NCBI GenBank assembly: GCA_016787065.1
Contig: JAEUVD010000031.1
Location: forward strand, 55,001 to 119,000
Reading direction: 5' to 3'
Source of the DNA: Chitinophagaceae bacterium
GTDB lineage: Bacteria > Bacteroidota > Bacteroidia > Chitinophagales > Chitinophagaceae
DNA length: 64,000 nucleotides
Both the position numbers and the translations under genes were made by a program. The notes beneath the pieces were generated by a model, which was given only the letters and a program-made list of their open reading frames with translations, was not told the origin of the DNA and did not search any database. Shown in pieces: positions 9,403 through 17,719 of the stretch. The stretch's first letter is position 1. The number at the start of each line of letters is the position of its first letter.

Positions 9403-10177
9403 ATTCTCCCTTAAACACGGGTTTGCGCTTCTCTAAAAAAGCAGTCACTCCTTCGTTGTAATCATACGATTCAGAAGCTTGAACTTGTAGTTTCCCTTCG
9501 AATGCTAATTGATCGTGGAGATTATTAGCATAGGATGCATTCAACAATTTTTTGGTAAGCACTAATCCTTTCGTTGGCATAGAGGCTATGGTTTGAGCAA
9601 GCTTCCAGCTTTCATCTTCGAACAAATCATCCGGGAAACTCTTATAGATCATCCCAAGTTGCACTGCTTCAAGGGCACTGATTTTATCGCCTAGCATCAT
9701 CAGAGCTGATGCTTTTTGAAAGCCTATTAAACGCGGTAAGAAAAACGTACCACCACTATCAGGTACCAATCCGATTTTACTAAAAGCTTGAATGAAGGAA
9801 GCGGATTCTTTAGCAACCACAATATCACCGCAAATAGCAATATTAGCGCCGGCGCCGGCTGCCACGCCATTAACAGCACATATCACCGGTAAATTAACTT
9901 CACGAATTCGTTCGATAATGGGGTTATAATGTTCTGCAACAATTTGAGCTAAACTAATTCCGTTGTCTTCAATAGCTTCAGCTAAATCTTGTCCGGCACA
10001 AAATGCCTTGCCATTACCTGTTAAATAAATACAGCGTATAGTTTTATCGGAAGCAGCTTCATCGATTGCTTTTTGTAAATCAAGAGCCATTGCTCTACAA
10101 AAGCTATTGAATTTATCCGGACGGTTTAAGGTGATTCGAGCGATGTTATCTTTTTTCTCAACTACAATATATGACAT
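9401..10177 (-). CDS. Enoyl-CoA hydratase/isomerase, PaaG-like
   Basis: This 258-residue crotonase-fold protein has the CoA-binding and oxyanion-hole segments FCAGQDLAEA near residue 60 and NGVAAGAGANIAICGD near residue 104. The segment IGLVPDSGGTFFLPRLIG near residue 134 places an Asp where PaaG (ring 1,2-epoxyphenylacetyl-CoA isomerase) has its catalytic residue, instead of the Glu of true hydratases. It most likely isomerises an unsaturated or epoxidised acyl-CoA. No other phenylacetate genes are in the window, so the pathway is uncertain. It lies 27 bp downstream of trxB and may be co-transcribed with it. Confidence 0.85.
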   Translation of the reverse strand: MSYIVVEKKDNIARITLNRPDKFNSFCRAMALDLQKAIDEAASDKTIRCIYLTGNGKAFCAGQDLAEAIEDNGISLAQIVAEHYNPIIERIREVNLPVICAVNGVAAGAGANIAICGDIVVAKESASFIQAFSKIGLVPDSGGTFFLPRLIGFQKASALMMLGDKISALEAVQLGMIYKSFPDDLFEDESWKLAQTIASMPTKGLVLTKKLLNASYANNLHDQLAFEGKLQVQASESYDYNEGVTAFLEKRKPVFKGE

Positions 10178-10204
10178 GTTGAAGGGGCGTTTAAAATTTG
10201 AAAA

Positions 10205-11155
10205 TTAATGCAGACCATGTTCGCTTAAGTAGCGTTCGGCATCTAAAGCAGCCATACAACCGCTGCCGGCCGCCGTTACAGCTTGTCGGTAATTTTTATC
10301 TTGAACATCACCAGCTGCAAATACACCGGCAATATTCGTTTTTGTTGTTCCGGGAATCGTGGTGATATAACCAGTTTCATCCATGTCTATCCATGGTTTA
10401 AATATGTCACTATTCGGTTTATGTCCTATGGCAACAAACAAACCACTCACGGGAATTTCTGTAATAGCCCCCGTTTCATTTTGTTTTACTTTCAGTGCTT
10501 GAATTTTTTCTTCGGCAACAATTTCATCAATTACTGTATCCCAATACACCTGAATGTTTGGTGTTGCTAAAACACGTTCTTGCATAATAACACTAGCGCG
10601 CATTTTATGTGAACGAATCATCATGTGCACTTTAGAACACAGTTTGCTGAGGTACATCGCTTCTTCGCAAGCAGTATCGCCGGCTCCAACGATGGCAACT
10701 TCTTTTCCTCTATAAAAGGCACCATCGCATACTGCACATGCACTTACGCCGCCACCGGTTGATGCGAGTTGTTCTTCTTTAGGAATTCCTAACCATTTGG
10801 CACTCGCACCGGTTGAGATGATAATACTGTCGGCGCTAATCCATTTTTCTTCGTCGATCTGAACTTTATAAGGTTGTTCCGAAAAATCTACTTTAGATGC
10901 AAATCCCCATCGAATATCAGCGCCCATACGCTTAGCTTGTTCTTCAAATTCCATCATCATCTTCGGGCCCATTACACCATCCGGATAACCAGGGTAATTC
11001 TCCACTTCCGTAGTAATCATCAATTGCCCGCCCGGTTGTAAACCTTGGTATAATACAGGGTGTAAGTTAGCGCGACTAGCATAAATAGCTGCTGTGTAAC
11101 CCGCTGGGCCGGAACCAATAATGAGTACTTTAACGTGCTCCATTTCGTTTGACAT
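10205..11155 (-). CDS. trxB: Thioredoxin-disulfide reductase
   Basis: The 316-residue flavoprotein has an N-terminal FAD-binding GSGPAGYTAAIYASRA motif (residues 13-28), the redox-active CAVCDGAF (CxxC) near residue 141, an NADPH-binding GAGDTACEEA near residue 157, and the C-terminal FAD-contacting GVFAAGDVQD near residue 278. This is the complete TrxB architecture. It uses NADPH to reduce thioredoxin in the cytoplasm. A consensus promoter element lies just upstream. Confidence 0.97.
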   Translation of the reverse strand: MSNEMEHVKVLIIGSGPAGYTAAIYASRANLHPVLYQGLQPGGQLMITTEVENYPGYPDGVMGPKMMMEFEEQAKRMGADIRWGFASKVDFSEQPYKVQIDEEKWISADSIIISTGASAKWLGIPKEEQLASTGGGVSACAVCDGAFYRGKEVAIVGAGDTACEEAMYLSKLCSKVHMMIRSHKMRASVIMQERVLATPNIQVYWDTVIDEIVAEEKIQALKVKQNETGAITEIPVSGLFVAIGHKPNSDIFKPWIDMDETGYITTIPGTTKTNIAGVFAAGDVQDKNYRQAVTAAGSGCMAALDAERYLSEHGLH

Positions 11156-11170
11156 CTAGAAAATTTTGCG

Positions 11171-11178
11171 CAAAGGTA
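11171..11178 (-). promoter_or_regulatory. -7 promoter element of trxB
   Basis: On the minus strand this reads TACCTTTG, a perfect TAnnTTTG, ending 15 nt before the trxB ATG. Confidence 0.6.
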
Positions 11179-11298
11179 TATATTGAAAACGGAGAATTGT
11201 GTAACAAAAAGAACAATTAGATTATTTGAAGAAATAAGGGGTATTCAGAGGAGGTTATCCGCCGAAGTTTAGGAATTATTTTCTACGAAACGATTCCG

Positions 11299-12222
11299 TT
11301 AAAGTGAGTCAATTAGGGTAAAATAACTAACGCCATAGCCACAAAACGCTCCTAAAGCATTACTCACATTCCCTTGTATTTTAAGCGGAGTGGCAAACGG
11401 ATTACCCACACTGTTTTGTGAAATGTTAAGTCCGCTCCAAAATTTATATGAATTGCGATCGATGGCTTGACATTTTAGTGTAACGGTATCACCCGGACGA
11501 ACATAAGCCTGATTAAATAATTCTTCGCCTTCGTAATTCTGTGTTTTATCATAGCCCAAATCAAAGGTAATTGGAAAGGAGGTGCCATTGATAATAGCAT
11601 CGTCGTAAGCGAGTGTAAATGGATCGTAATACATTTCCACTTCACCGGTTTTGATGCGCTTATGATTGAGGGTTTGATATTTTAAACAGTTGCCAAAGGT
11701 ATCTGGATCGATGTATAAACCTTTGAACGATTTGAATTCAGTTTCTTTACCGGGTATGGGTTCAAGCCAAATAGAATCAAGCGCAATGGCTTTAGGAATT
11801 TTGGTATAGGCTTCGCAGAATTTACTATCCGTTTGAATGGTCATGCGATAGAAATGTTCTTCGATACCAACGAAACTCATGGCATCGGGGTCGTTTATGT
11901 CGGGGCCATACACCGAGAACGAAAAATGGTTTTCGCCAATGGTTGTATCAATCGTGTATTCTTTTAATTTAACCGATTTGCCGGAGGTTAAATCATACAC
12001 ATGCACGTCGGCATTTTTTATGTACTGAATACTATTAAGATCAATTTTATCAAAAAAACCGATACTGTTCGATAAGGTAACATAGGGTTGTTGATTCGTT
12101 TCGATAACACCTTCTACTACGATATCTTTACTTCCTTGTGTGATATTCATATTGATGGTTTTCTCACACGAAGTAAGCGACCACATTAGAAACAGAACGG
12201 CAATGAGTTTTAAAAATTTCAC
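11299..12222 (-). CDS. DUF4249 family lipoprotein
   Basis: The 307-residue product starts with a lipoprotein signal (MWSLTSC, lipidated Cys at about residue 19). The remainder is beta-rich and fits DUF4249, a Bacteroidota family whose genes often accompany TonB-dependent receptors; none is adjacent here. The second half contains the usual pattern of substituted sheets with YVRPGDTVTLKCQAIDR near residue 246. The start is a GTG at 12222. A perfect promoter element ends exactly 4 nt before it, which predicts a leaderless message. The function is unknown; an outer-membrane-associated role is an inference from the lipobox. Confidence 0.8.
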   Translation of the reverse strand: MKFLKLIAVLFLMWSLTSCEKTINMNITQGSKDIVVEGVIETNQQPYVTLSNSIGFFDKIDLNSIQYIKNADVHVYDLTSGKSVKLKEYTIDTTIGENHFSFSVYGPDINDPDAMSFVGIEEHFYRMTIQTDSKFCEAYTKIPKAIALDSIWLEPIPGKETEFKSFKGLYIDPDTFGNCLKYQTLNHKRIKTGEVEMYYDPFTLAYDDAIINGTSFPITFDLGYDKTQNYEGEELFNQAYVRPGDTVTLKCQAIDRNSYKFWSGLNISQNSVGNPFATPLKIQGNVSNALGAFCGYGVSYFTLIDSL

Positions 12223-12226
12223 GACA

Positions 12227-12234
12227 CAAATATA
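12227..12234 (-). promoter_or_regulatory. -7 promoter element 4 nt before a GTG start
   Basis: The minus strand reads TATATTTG, then four bases, then the GTG of the DUF4249 gene. Transcription would begin at or within one base of the start codon. Confidence 0.55.
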
Positions 12235-12267
12235 GGATAGTAAAAGGAATGCGAGCGTTGGGCGTTG

Positions 12268-12834
12268 TTATTGAATTTTTTCAAGAAACAATAAATGATT
12301 ATCGAAATGAGCATCTACAACCATATATGTTTCGGGGAAGGAAGCCTCCGGCATGTGGAAGGATGCAATGCGTGTACCGAGTGGATGGCGTTTCAGTTGA
12401 CGGTATAAATAGCCTGAATAGCTTAAGTAGTTTTTTTCGTTTAAAACTAGTGCTTCATCCAAGGCATTTTCTGTTTCAATGTTCTCATGAAACGGATTGA
12501 ACAAATAGAAATGATTAAAAGAATGAAAGGGTATTGATTTCATATCCGCATGAATAAATTCGACATTAGAACGCTTCAATTTTTTTTTGAGGAAATTCGC
12601 TATTTCAAAAAGATCGTAGCGTATTTCAATGCCATAAAAAGAACAAGTAGGGTACAAACGAGCAGCTTCTAAACAGAATTTTCCAACGCCGGAACCAATA
12701 TCAACAATCGAGGCATTCGGGTCGGAACACAAAAAAGAAGCCGCCTTCTGAATTATCGAAAAAGGGGTGAAATGTTGTTTGCTTTTGCTCTGCAAGAACG
12801 ATGGTAAAAGATCATCAAATTGTGCATCGGTCAT
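12268..12834 (-). CDS. Class I SAM-dependent methyltransferase
   Basis: I start this protein at the ATG at 12834, giving 188 residues beginning MTDAQFDDLLPSFLQS. The open frame extends 30 codons further upstream, but that part is only translated repeat DNA (HCSLFTVHCSL-like) and should not be coding. Motif I of SAM-dependent methyltransferases is present as IVDIGSGVGKFCLEAA near residue 52, followed by FYGIEIRYDLF with the acidic ligand-binding position, and HFYLFNPFHEN, which resembles the NPP(Y/F) post-motif. The substrate is unknown. It lies alone, convergent with nothing and bordered upstream by repeats. Confidence 0.75.
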   Translation of the reverse strand: MTDAQFDDLLPSFLQSKSKQHFTPFSIIQKAASFLCSDPNASIVDIGSGVGKFCLEAARLYPTCSFYGIEIRYDLFEIANFLKKKLKRSNVEFIHADMKSIPFHSFNHFYLFNPFHENIETENALDEALVLNEKNYLSYSGYLYRQLKRHPLGTRIASFHMPEASFPETYMVVDAHFDNHLLFLEKIQ

Positions 12835-13391
12835 GATGTAAAGAAACAAAACAATTGACAATGAACAGTGAATAATGAACAGTGAACAATGAACAGTGAA
12901 TAATGAACAGTGAACAATGAGCAATCAATAGTGTGATTATGGTGACCAACATATTGAGAAAATAAAAGCAAATAATTACAATTAAGCAACTTGTCTAAGC
13001 AATAAATCCCGAACCGATTCAAAAAAAATACTAGTATGCTTCGGATGATAAACTTACCGCTCCCTTCTAAGGATTCATTACAAACACTACATTATTCACT
13101 GTTCACTGTTAATTGTTCATTGTTTATTGTCTGAATCACGGATTATTAAGGATGAAACGGATTACACAGATCAATGGTGTCAAGAGAAATTTATTATTCA
13201 TTTTTCATTGTTAATTGTTCATTGTTAATTGTCTGAATCACGGATTATTAAGGATGAAACGGATTACACAGATCAATGGTTTCAAGAGAAATTTATTATT
13301 CATTTTTCATTGTTCATTATTCATTGTAAATTATTCATTGTTCACTGTTCATTGTAAATTGTTCACCAAAGAACTTACTTTTACATCCTTC
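12835..13391. repeat. Non-coding repeat cluster with mirrored TGTTCAYT runs
   Basis: This 557-bp gap has no credible gene. At 12851-12925 there are tandem 10- to 15-mers that read TGTTCACTGTTCATT on the minus strand. At 13092-13125, 13196-13232 and 13300-13372 the same words appear on the plus strand, so the two sides form a long imperfect inverted repeat around a 170-bp spacer. Open frames that run through it are artefacts of the repeats. Confidence 0.8.
13108..13311 (+). repeat. Tandem 102-bp direct repeat
   Basis: Units 13108-13209 and 13210-13311 are almost identical, with about two to four differences. Each contains CTGAATCACGGATTATTAAG followed by a GGATTACACAGAT-type segment, a relative of the 70-bp repeats at 43.5-44.1 kb. 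Confidence 0.85.
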
Positions 13392-14399
13392 ATGAAAAAG
13401 ATCGATATACACACGCATATTCTTCCGGAAAAAATTCCAAATTGGTTTGAAAAATTCGGTTATGGTGAGTTTATTCATTTAGAACAAGTGCATCAAAAAG
13501 ATCATGTTGGTTGTTGTAATGCGCGCATGATGAAGGGCGATAAATTTTTCAGGGAAATTGAACCTAATTGCTGGGAACCACGGGAACGATTGGTGGATAT
13601 GGAGAAAACATCCGTTGATATGCAGGTGCTCTCAACAATTCCGGTATTATTTAATTATTGGGCAAAACCCGAGCATGGCTTGGAAACGTCACGTTTCTTC
13701 AACGATCATATTGCGCAATGTGTTGATTTGCACCCTGATCGTTTCATTGGTTTAGGAACCGTGCCGCTTCAAGATATTGATCTGGCTATTCGGGAAATGG
13801 AACGCATCGTGCACGAATTAAAGATGCCGGGTATCGAAATTGGTTCTAATGTTAATCAGCTTAATTTGAGTGATTCCCGATTCCATCCGTTCTGGGAAGC
13901 TGCTCAGGAATTGAATTGCAGCATTTTTATTCATCCTTGGGAAATGATGGGAGAAGGCGATATACTTAAATATTGGCTACCTTGGTTAGTTGGCATGCCT
14001 GCCGAAACATCGCGCGCAATTTGTAGTTTAATTTTTGGTGGTGTTTTTGAAAAATTTCCGAAATTAAAATTTGCATTTGCCCATGGTGCAGGTTCTTTTC
14101 CGGCTACTGTGGGAAGAGTAGAGCATGGTTGGAAAGTACGTCCTGATTTATGTGCCATAGATAATCCGGTGAACCCAAGAGATTACTTAGGTCGTTTTTG
14201 GGTAGATAGTTTGGTGCACGATCCGCTGTCGTTCGAACTTTTATTAAAAACCATGGGAGAAAAGAAAATTTGTTGTGGAAGTGATTACCCCTTCCCTTTA
14301 GGGGAACACCTTCCGGGTGAAATTATCGAGCAGTTCAATCTTACAACAGAACAGAAGGAAAAAATGTTATATCAAAATGCCATCGATTGGTTGGCTTAG
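13392..14399 (+). CDS. acmsd: ACMSD-like amidohydrolase (aminocarboxymuconate-semialdehyde decarboxylase)
   Basis: Starting at the ATG at 13392 gives 335 residues. The metal site HTH is in MKKIDIHTHILPEK. The segments LSTIPVLFNYWAKPE (about 84), HPWEMMGEGDILKYWLPWL (about 183), FAHGAGSFPATVGRVEHG (about 230) and GSDYPFPLGEHLPG (about 297) agree closely with the metal-dependent decarboxylase ACMSD as I remember the human enzyme. It converts 2-amino-3-carboxymuconate semialdehyde to aminomuconate semialdehyde, diverting kynurenine breakdown away from NAD synthesis. No other kynurenine pathway genes are nearby. An upstream in-frame extension through the repeat DNA is rejected. mltG starts 9 bp later. 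Confidence 0.9.
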   Translation: MKKIDIHTHILPEKIPNWFEKFGYGEFIHLEQVHQKDHVGCCNARMMKGDKFFREIEPNCWEPRERLVDMEKTSVDMQVLSTIPVLFNYWAKPEHGLETSRFFNDHIAQCVDLHPDRFIGLGTVPLQDIDLAIREMERIVHELKMPGIEIGSNVNQLNLSDSRFHPFWEAAQELNCSIFIHPWEMMGEGDILKYWLPWLVGMPAETSRAICSLIFGGVFEKFPKLKFAFAHGAGSFPATVGRVEHGWKVRPDLCAIDNPVNPRDYLGRFWVDSLVHDPLSFELLLKTMGEKKICCGSDYPFPLGEHLPGEIIEQFNLTTEQKEKMLYQNAIDWLA

Positions 14400-14408
14400 C
14401 CTAAATGT

Positions 14409-15431
14409 ATGAAGAAGAAATCGGTATTTATTTACCTCATTTTGTTACTCGCGGTGGTTGCTTCCAGTTACCTCTATTGGAAATACTTCAGTTCAAACAC
14501 CGCGTTTTCTGAAAATAAAAAATATTTCTATGTTTCCACCGGATCGGATTATCAAAAACTCCTGAGCGGATTAGATTCAGGAGGGTATTTGGAAAATAGA
14601 GCATCGTTTGAACGAATGGCACAAAGCATGGGGTTGCCATCTTCAATCCATCCGGGTAAGTATGCCATTCAACAAGGCATGAGTAACTATGCGATTGTTC
14701 GAATGCTACGAAGCGGGGCTCAGGAACCGGTGAAATTGGTAATTACTAAGTTGCGAACCAATCGTGACATCCTGCGTAAGCTTGCACTTCCTCTCGAAGC
14801 AGACACGAACGATTTTAAAGCAGTAGTATATAATCCGACTTGGCTTGACAGTTTAGGTATCGATAGCAACCAATTACAATGTGTGGTCATGCCGAATACA
14901 TATGAAGTGTATTGGAATACCCCTGCAAGCAAAGTGATGGAAAAAATTACCAAATATCAAGCTCGATTCTGGAATGAAACACGCGTGCAAAAGGCTAAAA
15001 AATTAGGATATACCAAAGCTCAGATAATGACCATCGCTTCCATTGTTGATGAAGAAACATTAAAGAAGGAAGATAAATATAAGATTGCCAGTACTTACCT
15101 CAATCGATTGCGAATCGGTATGCCATTGCAAGCCGATCCTACGTTGAAATTCGGCTTGAATAATTTCGGTTTGAAACGCATTTTGAAAGTGCATACCCAA
15201 ATTCCTACAGCCTATAATACCTATTTGAATAAGGGGTTGCCACCCGGCCCTATTTGCACGCCAATGGAAGAAACGATTGATGCTGTGTTAGATGCACCCA
15301 CTACAACGTATTTATATTTCTGTGCACGGGAAGATTTTTCAGGATATTCAAATTTTGCCGCAACCTTATCTGAACATGAAGAAAATGCTCGTCGCTATCA
15401 GAAAGCCTTGAACGAAAGAGGAATAAAATAA
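14409..15431 (+). CDS. mltG: Endolytic transglycosylase MltG
   Basis: The 340-residue protein has one N-terminal membrane anchor (residues 5-25) and a YceG-like periplasmic domain. The catalytic region reads ASIVDEETLKKEDKYKIAS near residue 216, with the Glu expected for MltG, followed by YLNRLRIGMPLQADPT and the conserved YNTYLNKGLPPGPICTP. MltG cleaves nascent glycan strands and may set their length. It follows the ACMSD-like gene by 9 bp, so they may share a transcript despite unrelated functions. Confidence 0.95.
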   Translation: MKKKSVFIYLILLLAVVASSYLYWKYFSSNTAFSENKKYFYVSTGSDYQKLLSGLDSGGYLENRASFERMAQSMGLPSSIHPGKYAIQQGMSNYAIVRMLRSGAQEPVKLVITKLRTNRDILRKLALPLEADTNDFKAVVYNPTWLDSLGIDSNQLQCVVMPNTYEVYWNTPASKVMEKITKYQARFWNETRVQKAKKLGYTKAQIMTIASIVDEETLKKEDKYKIASTYLNRLRIGMPLQADPTLKFGLNNFGLKRILKVHTQIPTAYNTYLNKGLPPGPICTPMEETIDAVLDAPTTTYLYFCAREDFSGYSNFAATLSEHEENARRYQKALNERGIK

Positions 15432-15441
15432 ACAGAGCGAT

Positions 15442-15449
15442 TATCTTCG
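15442..15449 (+). promoter_or_regulatory. -7 promoter element before the YihY gene
   Basis: TATCTTCG matches the TAnnTTYG form and ends 15 nt before the TTG start at 15465. Confidence 0.45.
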
Positions 15450-15464
15450 TTGCCAATCTTTTAA

Positions 15465-16385
15465 TTGACTCGAATTGAATATTATATTATACGCTCTAAA
15501 CCGGTGCAAACTTTTTTGCATTGGTTACAACGATTGTATCCACCCGGATTTGAAGGCGTTTCGCTGTATGATTCACTCAATTTTTTCAGAAAGGAAATAT
15601 TCTCTTCTCGGTTTGCCTCCCGCGCGAATTCGATTTCGTTTTCATTCATCATGGCACTTCCACCGCTGCTCTTGTTCTTTTTTACTTTAATACCGTATTT
15701 GCCCTTACCGGAACAAAAAATTCTTAGCGGAATTCACGATGTGTTAAACTTACTTTCACCAAACGATAAAATTAAGGATTCAATTAGCCGAGTGATGACC
15801 GATTTTATTACGCACAAAAAGAATGTACTCTTATCGTTTTCTGTGTTGCTAACCGTATTCTACTCCAGTAATGGCATGATGGCTTTGATGAATAATTTTG
15901 AAAAACGACTTCCCGGATTCAAAAAACGCAATGGGTTTAAACGAAGGATGTATGCTATTTTGCTCACCTTGTTACTAATTGTGGTAGGACTTACTACCAT
16001 TGCTGTGTTGATTTTTCAGGCTTGGTTTGCACAAAAAACAGCATGGGTATTTATGCGTAATTTGTTGTTCTTGAAATCGCTTACCTTCTTGTTGGTAACC
16101 TTCATGATGTTAGTTACCATATGTATGATTTATAAATACGGCATATCGAGTCAGCAACGTATTCGCTTCTTTAATCCGGGAGCCATTATTGCCACCTCCC
16201 TCATGTTACTTCTAACCATGTTGTTTTTTTATGCCGTGAATAATTTGGTGAATTACGATAAGATTTATGGTTCCATTGGTACGCTTATAATTTTTATGTT
16301 GTGGATTAATTATATGGCTCACATTGTGTTAATAGGTTTCGAATTGAATAGTAGTATTATCGTAAATAAAAACCGAAAAACATGA
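15465..16385 (+). CDS. YihY/UPF0761 family inner membrane protein
   Basis: The 306-residue protein has about six hydrophobic segments. It carries the YihY (formerly BrkB) pattern: a cytoplasmic N-terminus with SRANSISFSFIMALPPLLL near residue 52, LSFSVLLTVFYSSNGMMALM near residue 126, and a C-terminal YDKIYGSIGTLIIFMLWINY near residue 263. Its transport substrate, if any, is not established. No in-frame ATG fits, so the TTG at 15465 is the likely start. Its TGA overlaps the ATG of the next gene (ATGA), indicating translational coupling. Confidence 0.85.
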   Translation: MTRIEYYIIRSKPVQTFLHWLQRLYPPGFEGVSLYDSLNFFRKEIFSSRFASRANSISFSFIMALPPLLLFFFTLIPYLPLPEQKILSGIHDVLNLLSPNDKIKDSISRVMTDFITHKKNVLLSFSVLLTVFYSSNGMMALMNNFEKRLPGFKKRNGFKRRMYAILLTLLLIVVGLTTIAVLIFQAWFAQKTAWVFMRNLLFLKSLTFLLVTFMMLVTICMIYKYGISSQQRIRFFNPGAIIATSLMLLLTMLFFYAVNNLVNYDKIYGSIGTLIIFMLWINYMAHIVLIGFELNSSIIVNKNRKT

Positions 16386-17719
16386 AAACTTATATTGGCG
16401 CACTCTGCCTCGTGCTAATACTGTTTTCGTGCAAAGAGAAGCAGGTAACCTTTGTTGATGATATTGCTCCGATGGTTTACCGAAGTTGTTCGCCATGCCA
16501 TAGGCCTAATCAAATCGGTCATTTTAATTTACTCACCTACGAAGATGTAAAACTTAGCTCCGCGCAAAGTTTATTTACGATGCAACAGCGTATCATGCCT
16601 CCTTGGCCTGCGGATCCGAAGTATCGACATTTTGTTGGAGAGAATATTCTTACCCAAAACGAAATTAATCTGTTTGAAACATGGGTAAAAACAGGTTGTG
16701 CCTTAGGTGATAGTAGTCGCATACCCGCCATACCTAAATTTCCGGAAGGTTCTTTATTAGGAGTACCCGATTTGCGGATTCCAATAAAACCTATTCAGCT
16801 AAAGGATGATTATGAAGATCAATTTCTGTTAATAAAAGTTCCGTTTGAAATACCTCAAGATACCTTCATGAGAGCCGTTGAATTTGTACCCGGAAATACC
16901 GAGGTAGTACATCATGTGAATGGCGATATGGTGAAGTTTGATTTTACAAAAAAGAAAAATGTTTTTGATGGCGATTTAGTTTCACCCATGAAACTCGACA
17001 GCACGATTAAAATGGCTTATCAGAAAATAGGAATTTTACAGGATGATGGAAGCTATCCTACCTTATCGAAATCGGTAGTTAACTATTTGCCCGGCGTAAT
17101 TGCACAACAATACCCTGATGGCATCGGCGGTTGGAAACTCAATCGCAAGAATGCGTTTCTGCTAGCCGATTTGCATTACGGGCCATCTGCAAAAAATGTT
17201 TGGGATAGTTCATACATTAATATTTTTTTCGCTAAAAATCCGCCAGCCCGACCGTTTCAGGAATTTCAAATGGGAACGCTAGGCGTTTCACCCATAATTC
17301 CTGATTTAATTATACCTCCGGGAAAAATTTCTACCTATACCACACGATACAAATTACCTCGTGCGATTTCCTTGGTAACAATTAATCCGCACATGCACTT
17401 GTTAGGAAAGAGTTTCAAGGCTTATGCCCTTCCGCCGGATGGAGGAGATACTATTCCGTTAATCCATATTCCAAAATGGAATTTTAATTGGCAGAATTTT
17501 TACACCTTCGAAAAGCTATTGCCGCTGAAAGCTGGTACGATAATCGTTGTAGAGGGTGTGTTTGATAATACCGCAAATAATCCCTTCAATCCTTATCATC
17601 CGCCGCGTGAAATTCGTGATAATATGGGTAGTATGAAAACCACCGACGAGATGTTTCAGTTTATTGTAACCTATTTACCGTATCAACAAGGCGATGAAAA
17701 CGTTTCGTTACGGCGTTAA
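16382..17719 (+). CDS. Lipoprotein with c-type heme motif and PHM-like copper monooxygenase domains
   Basis: This 445-residue protein has a lipobox (ILFSC, Cys17) and a heme-binding CSPCH at residues 36-40 inside a short cytochrome c-like domain (to about residue 110). The rest resembles the two-domain fold of copper type II ascorbate-dependent monooxygenases (PHM family). The usual ligands can be placed: His177-His178 (VVHHVNG), His265 (ADLHYG), His337-x-His339 (NPHMHL) and Met424 (TTDEMFQF). It is predicted to be anchored in the outer or inner membrane facing the periplasm. An oxidative reaction fed by the heme domain is an inference; the substrate is unknown. It overlaps the YihY gene by 4 bp and the convergent coaE by 12 bp. 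Confidence 0.8.
   Translation: MKTYIGALCLVLILFSCKEKQVTFVDDIAPMVYRSCSPCHRPNQIGHFNLLTYEDVKLSSAQSLFTMQQRIMPPWPADPKYRHFVGENILTQNEINLFETWVKTGCALGDSSRIPAIPKFPEGSLLGVPDLRIPIKPIQLKDDYEDQFLLIKVPFEIPQDTFMRAVEFVPGNTEVVHHVNGDMVKFDFTKKKNVFDGDLVSPMKLDSTIKMAYQKIGILQDDGSYPTLSKSVVNYLPGVIAQQYPDGIGGWKLNRKNAFLLADLHYGPSAKNVWDSSYINIFFAKNPPARPFQEFQMGTLGVSPIIPDLIIPPGKISTYTTRYKLPRAISLVTINPHMHLLGKSFKAYALPPDGGDTIPLIHIPKWNFNWQNFYTFEKLLPLKAGTIIVVEGVFDNTANNPFNPYHPPREIRDNMGSMKTTDEMFQFIVTYLPYQQGDENVSLRR

Noticed and set aside
12835..12924. N-terminal extension of the second methyltransferase
   Set aside because: The 30 extra codons encode only translated TGTTCAYT repeats; the ATG at 12834 gives a normal N-terminus.
13215..13391. 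N-terminal extension of the ACMSD-like protein
   Set aside because: It is repeat DNA, and known ACMSD proteins begin at the MKKIDIHTH-type start.
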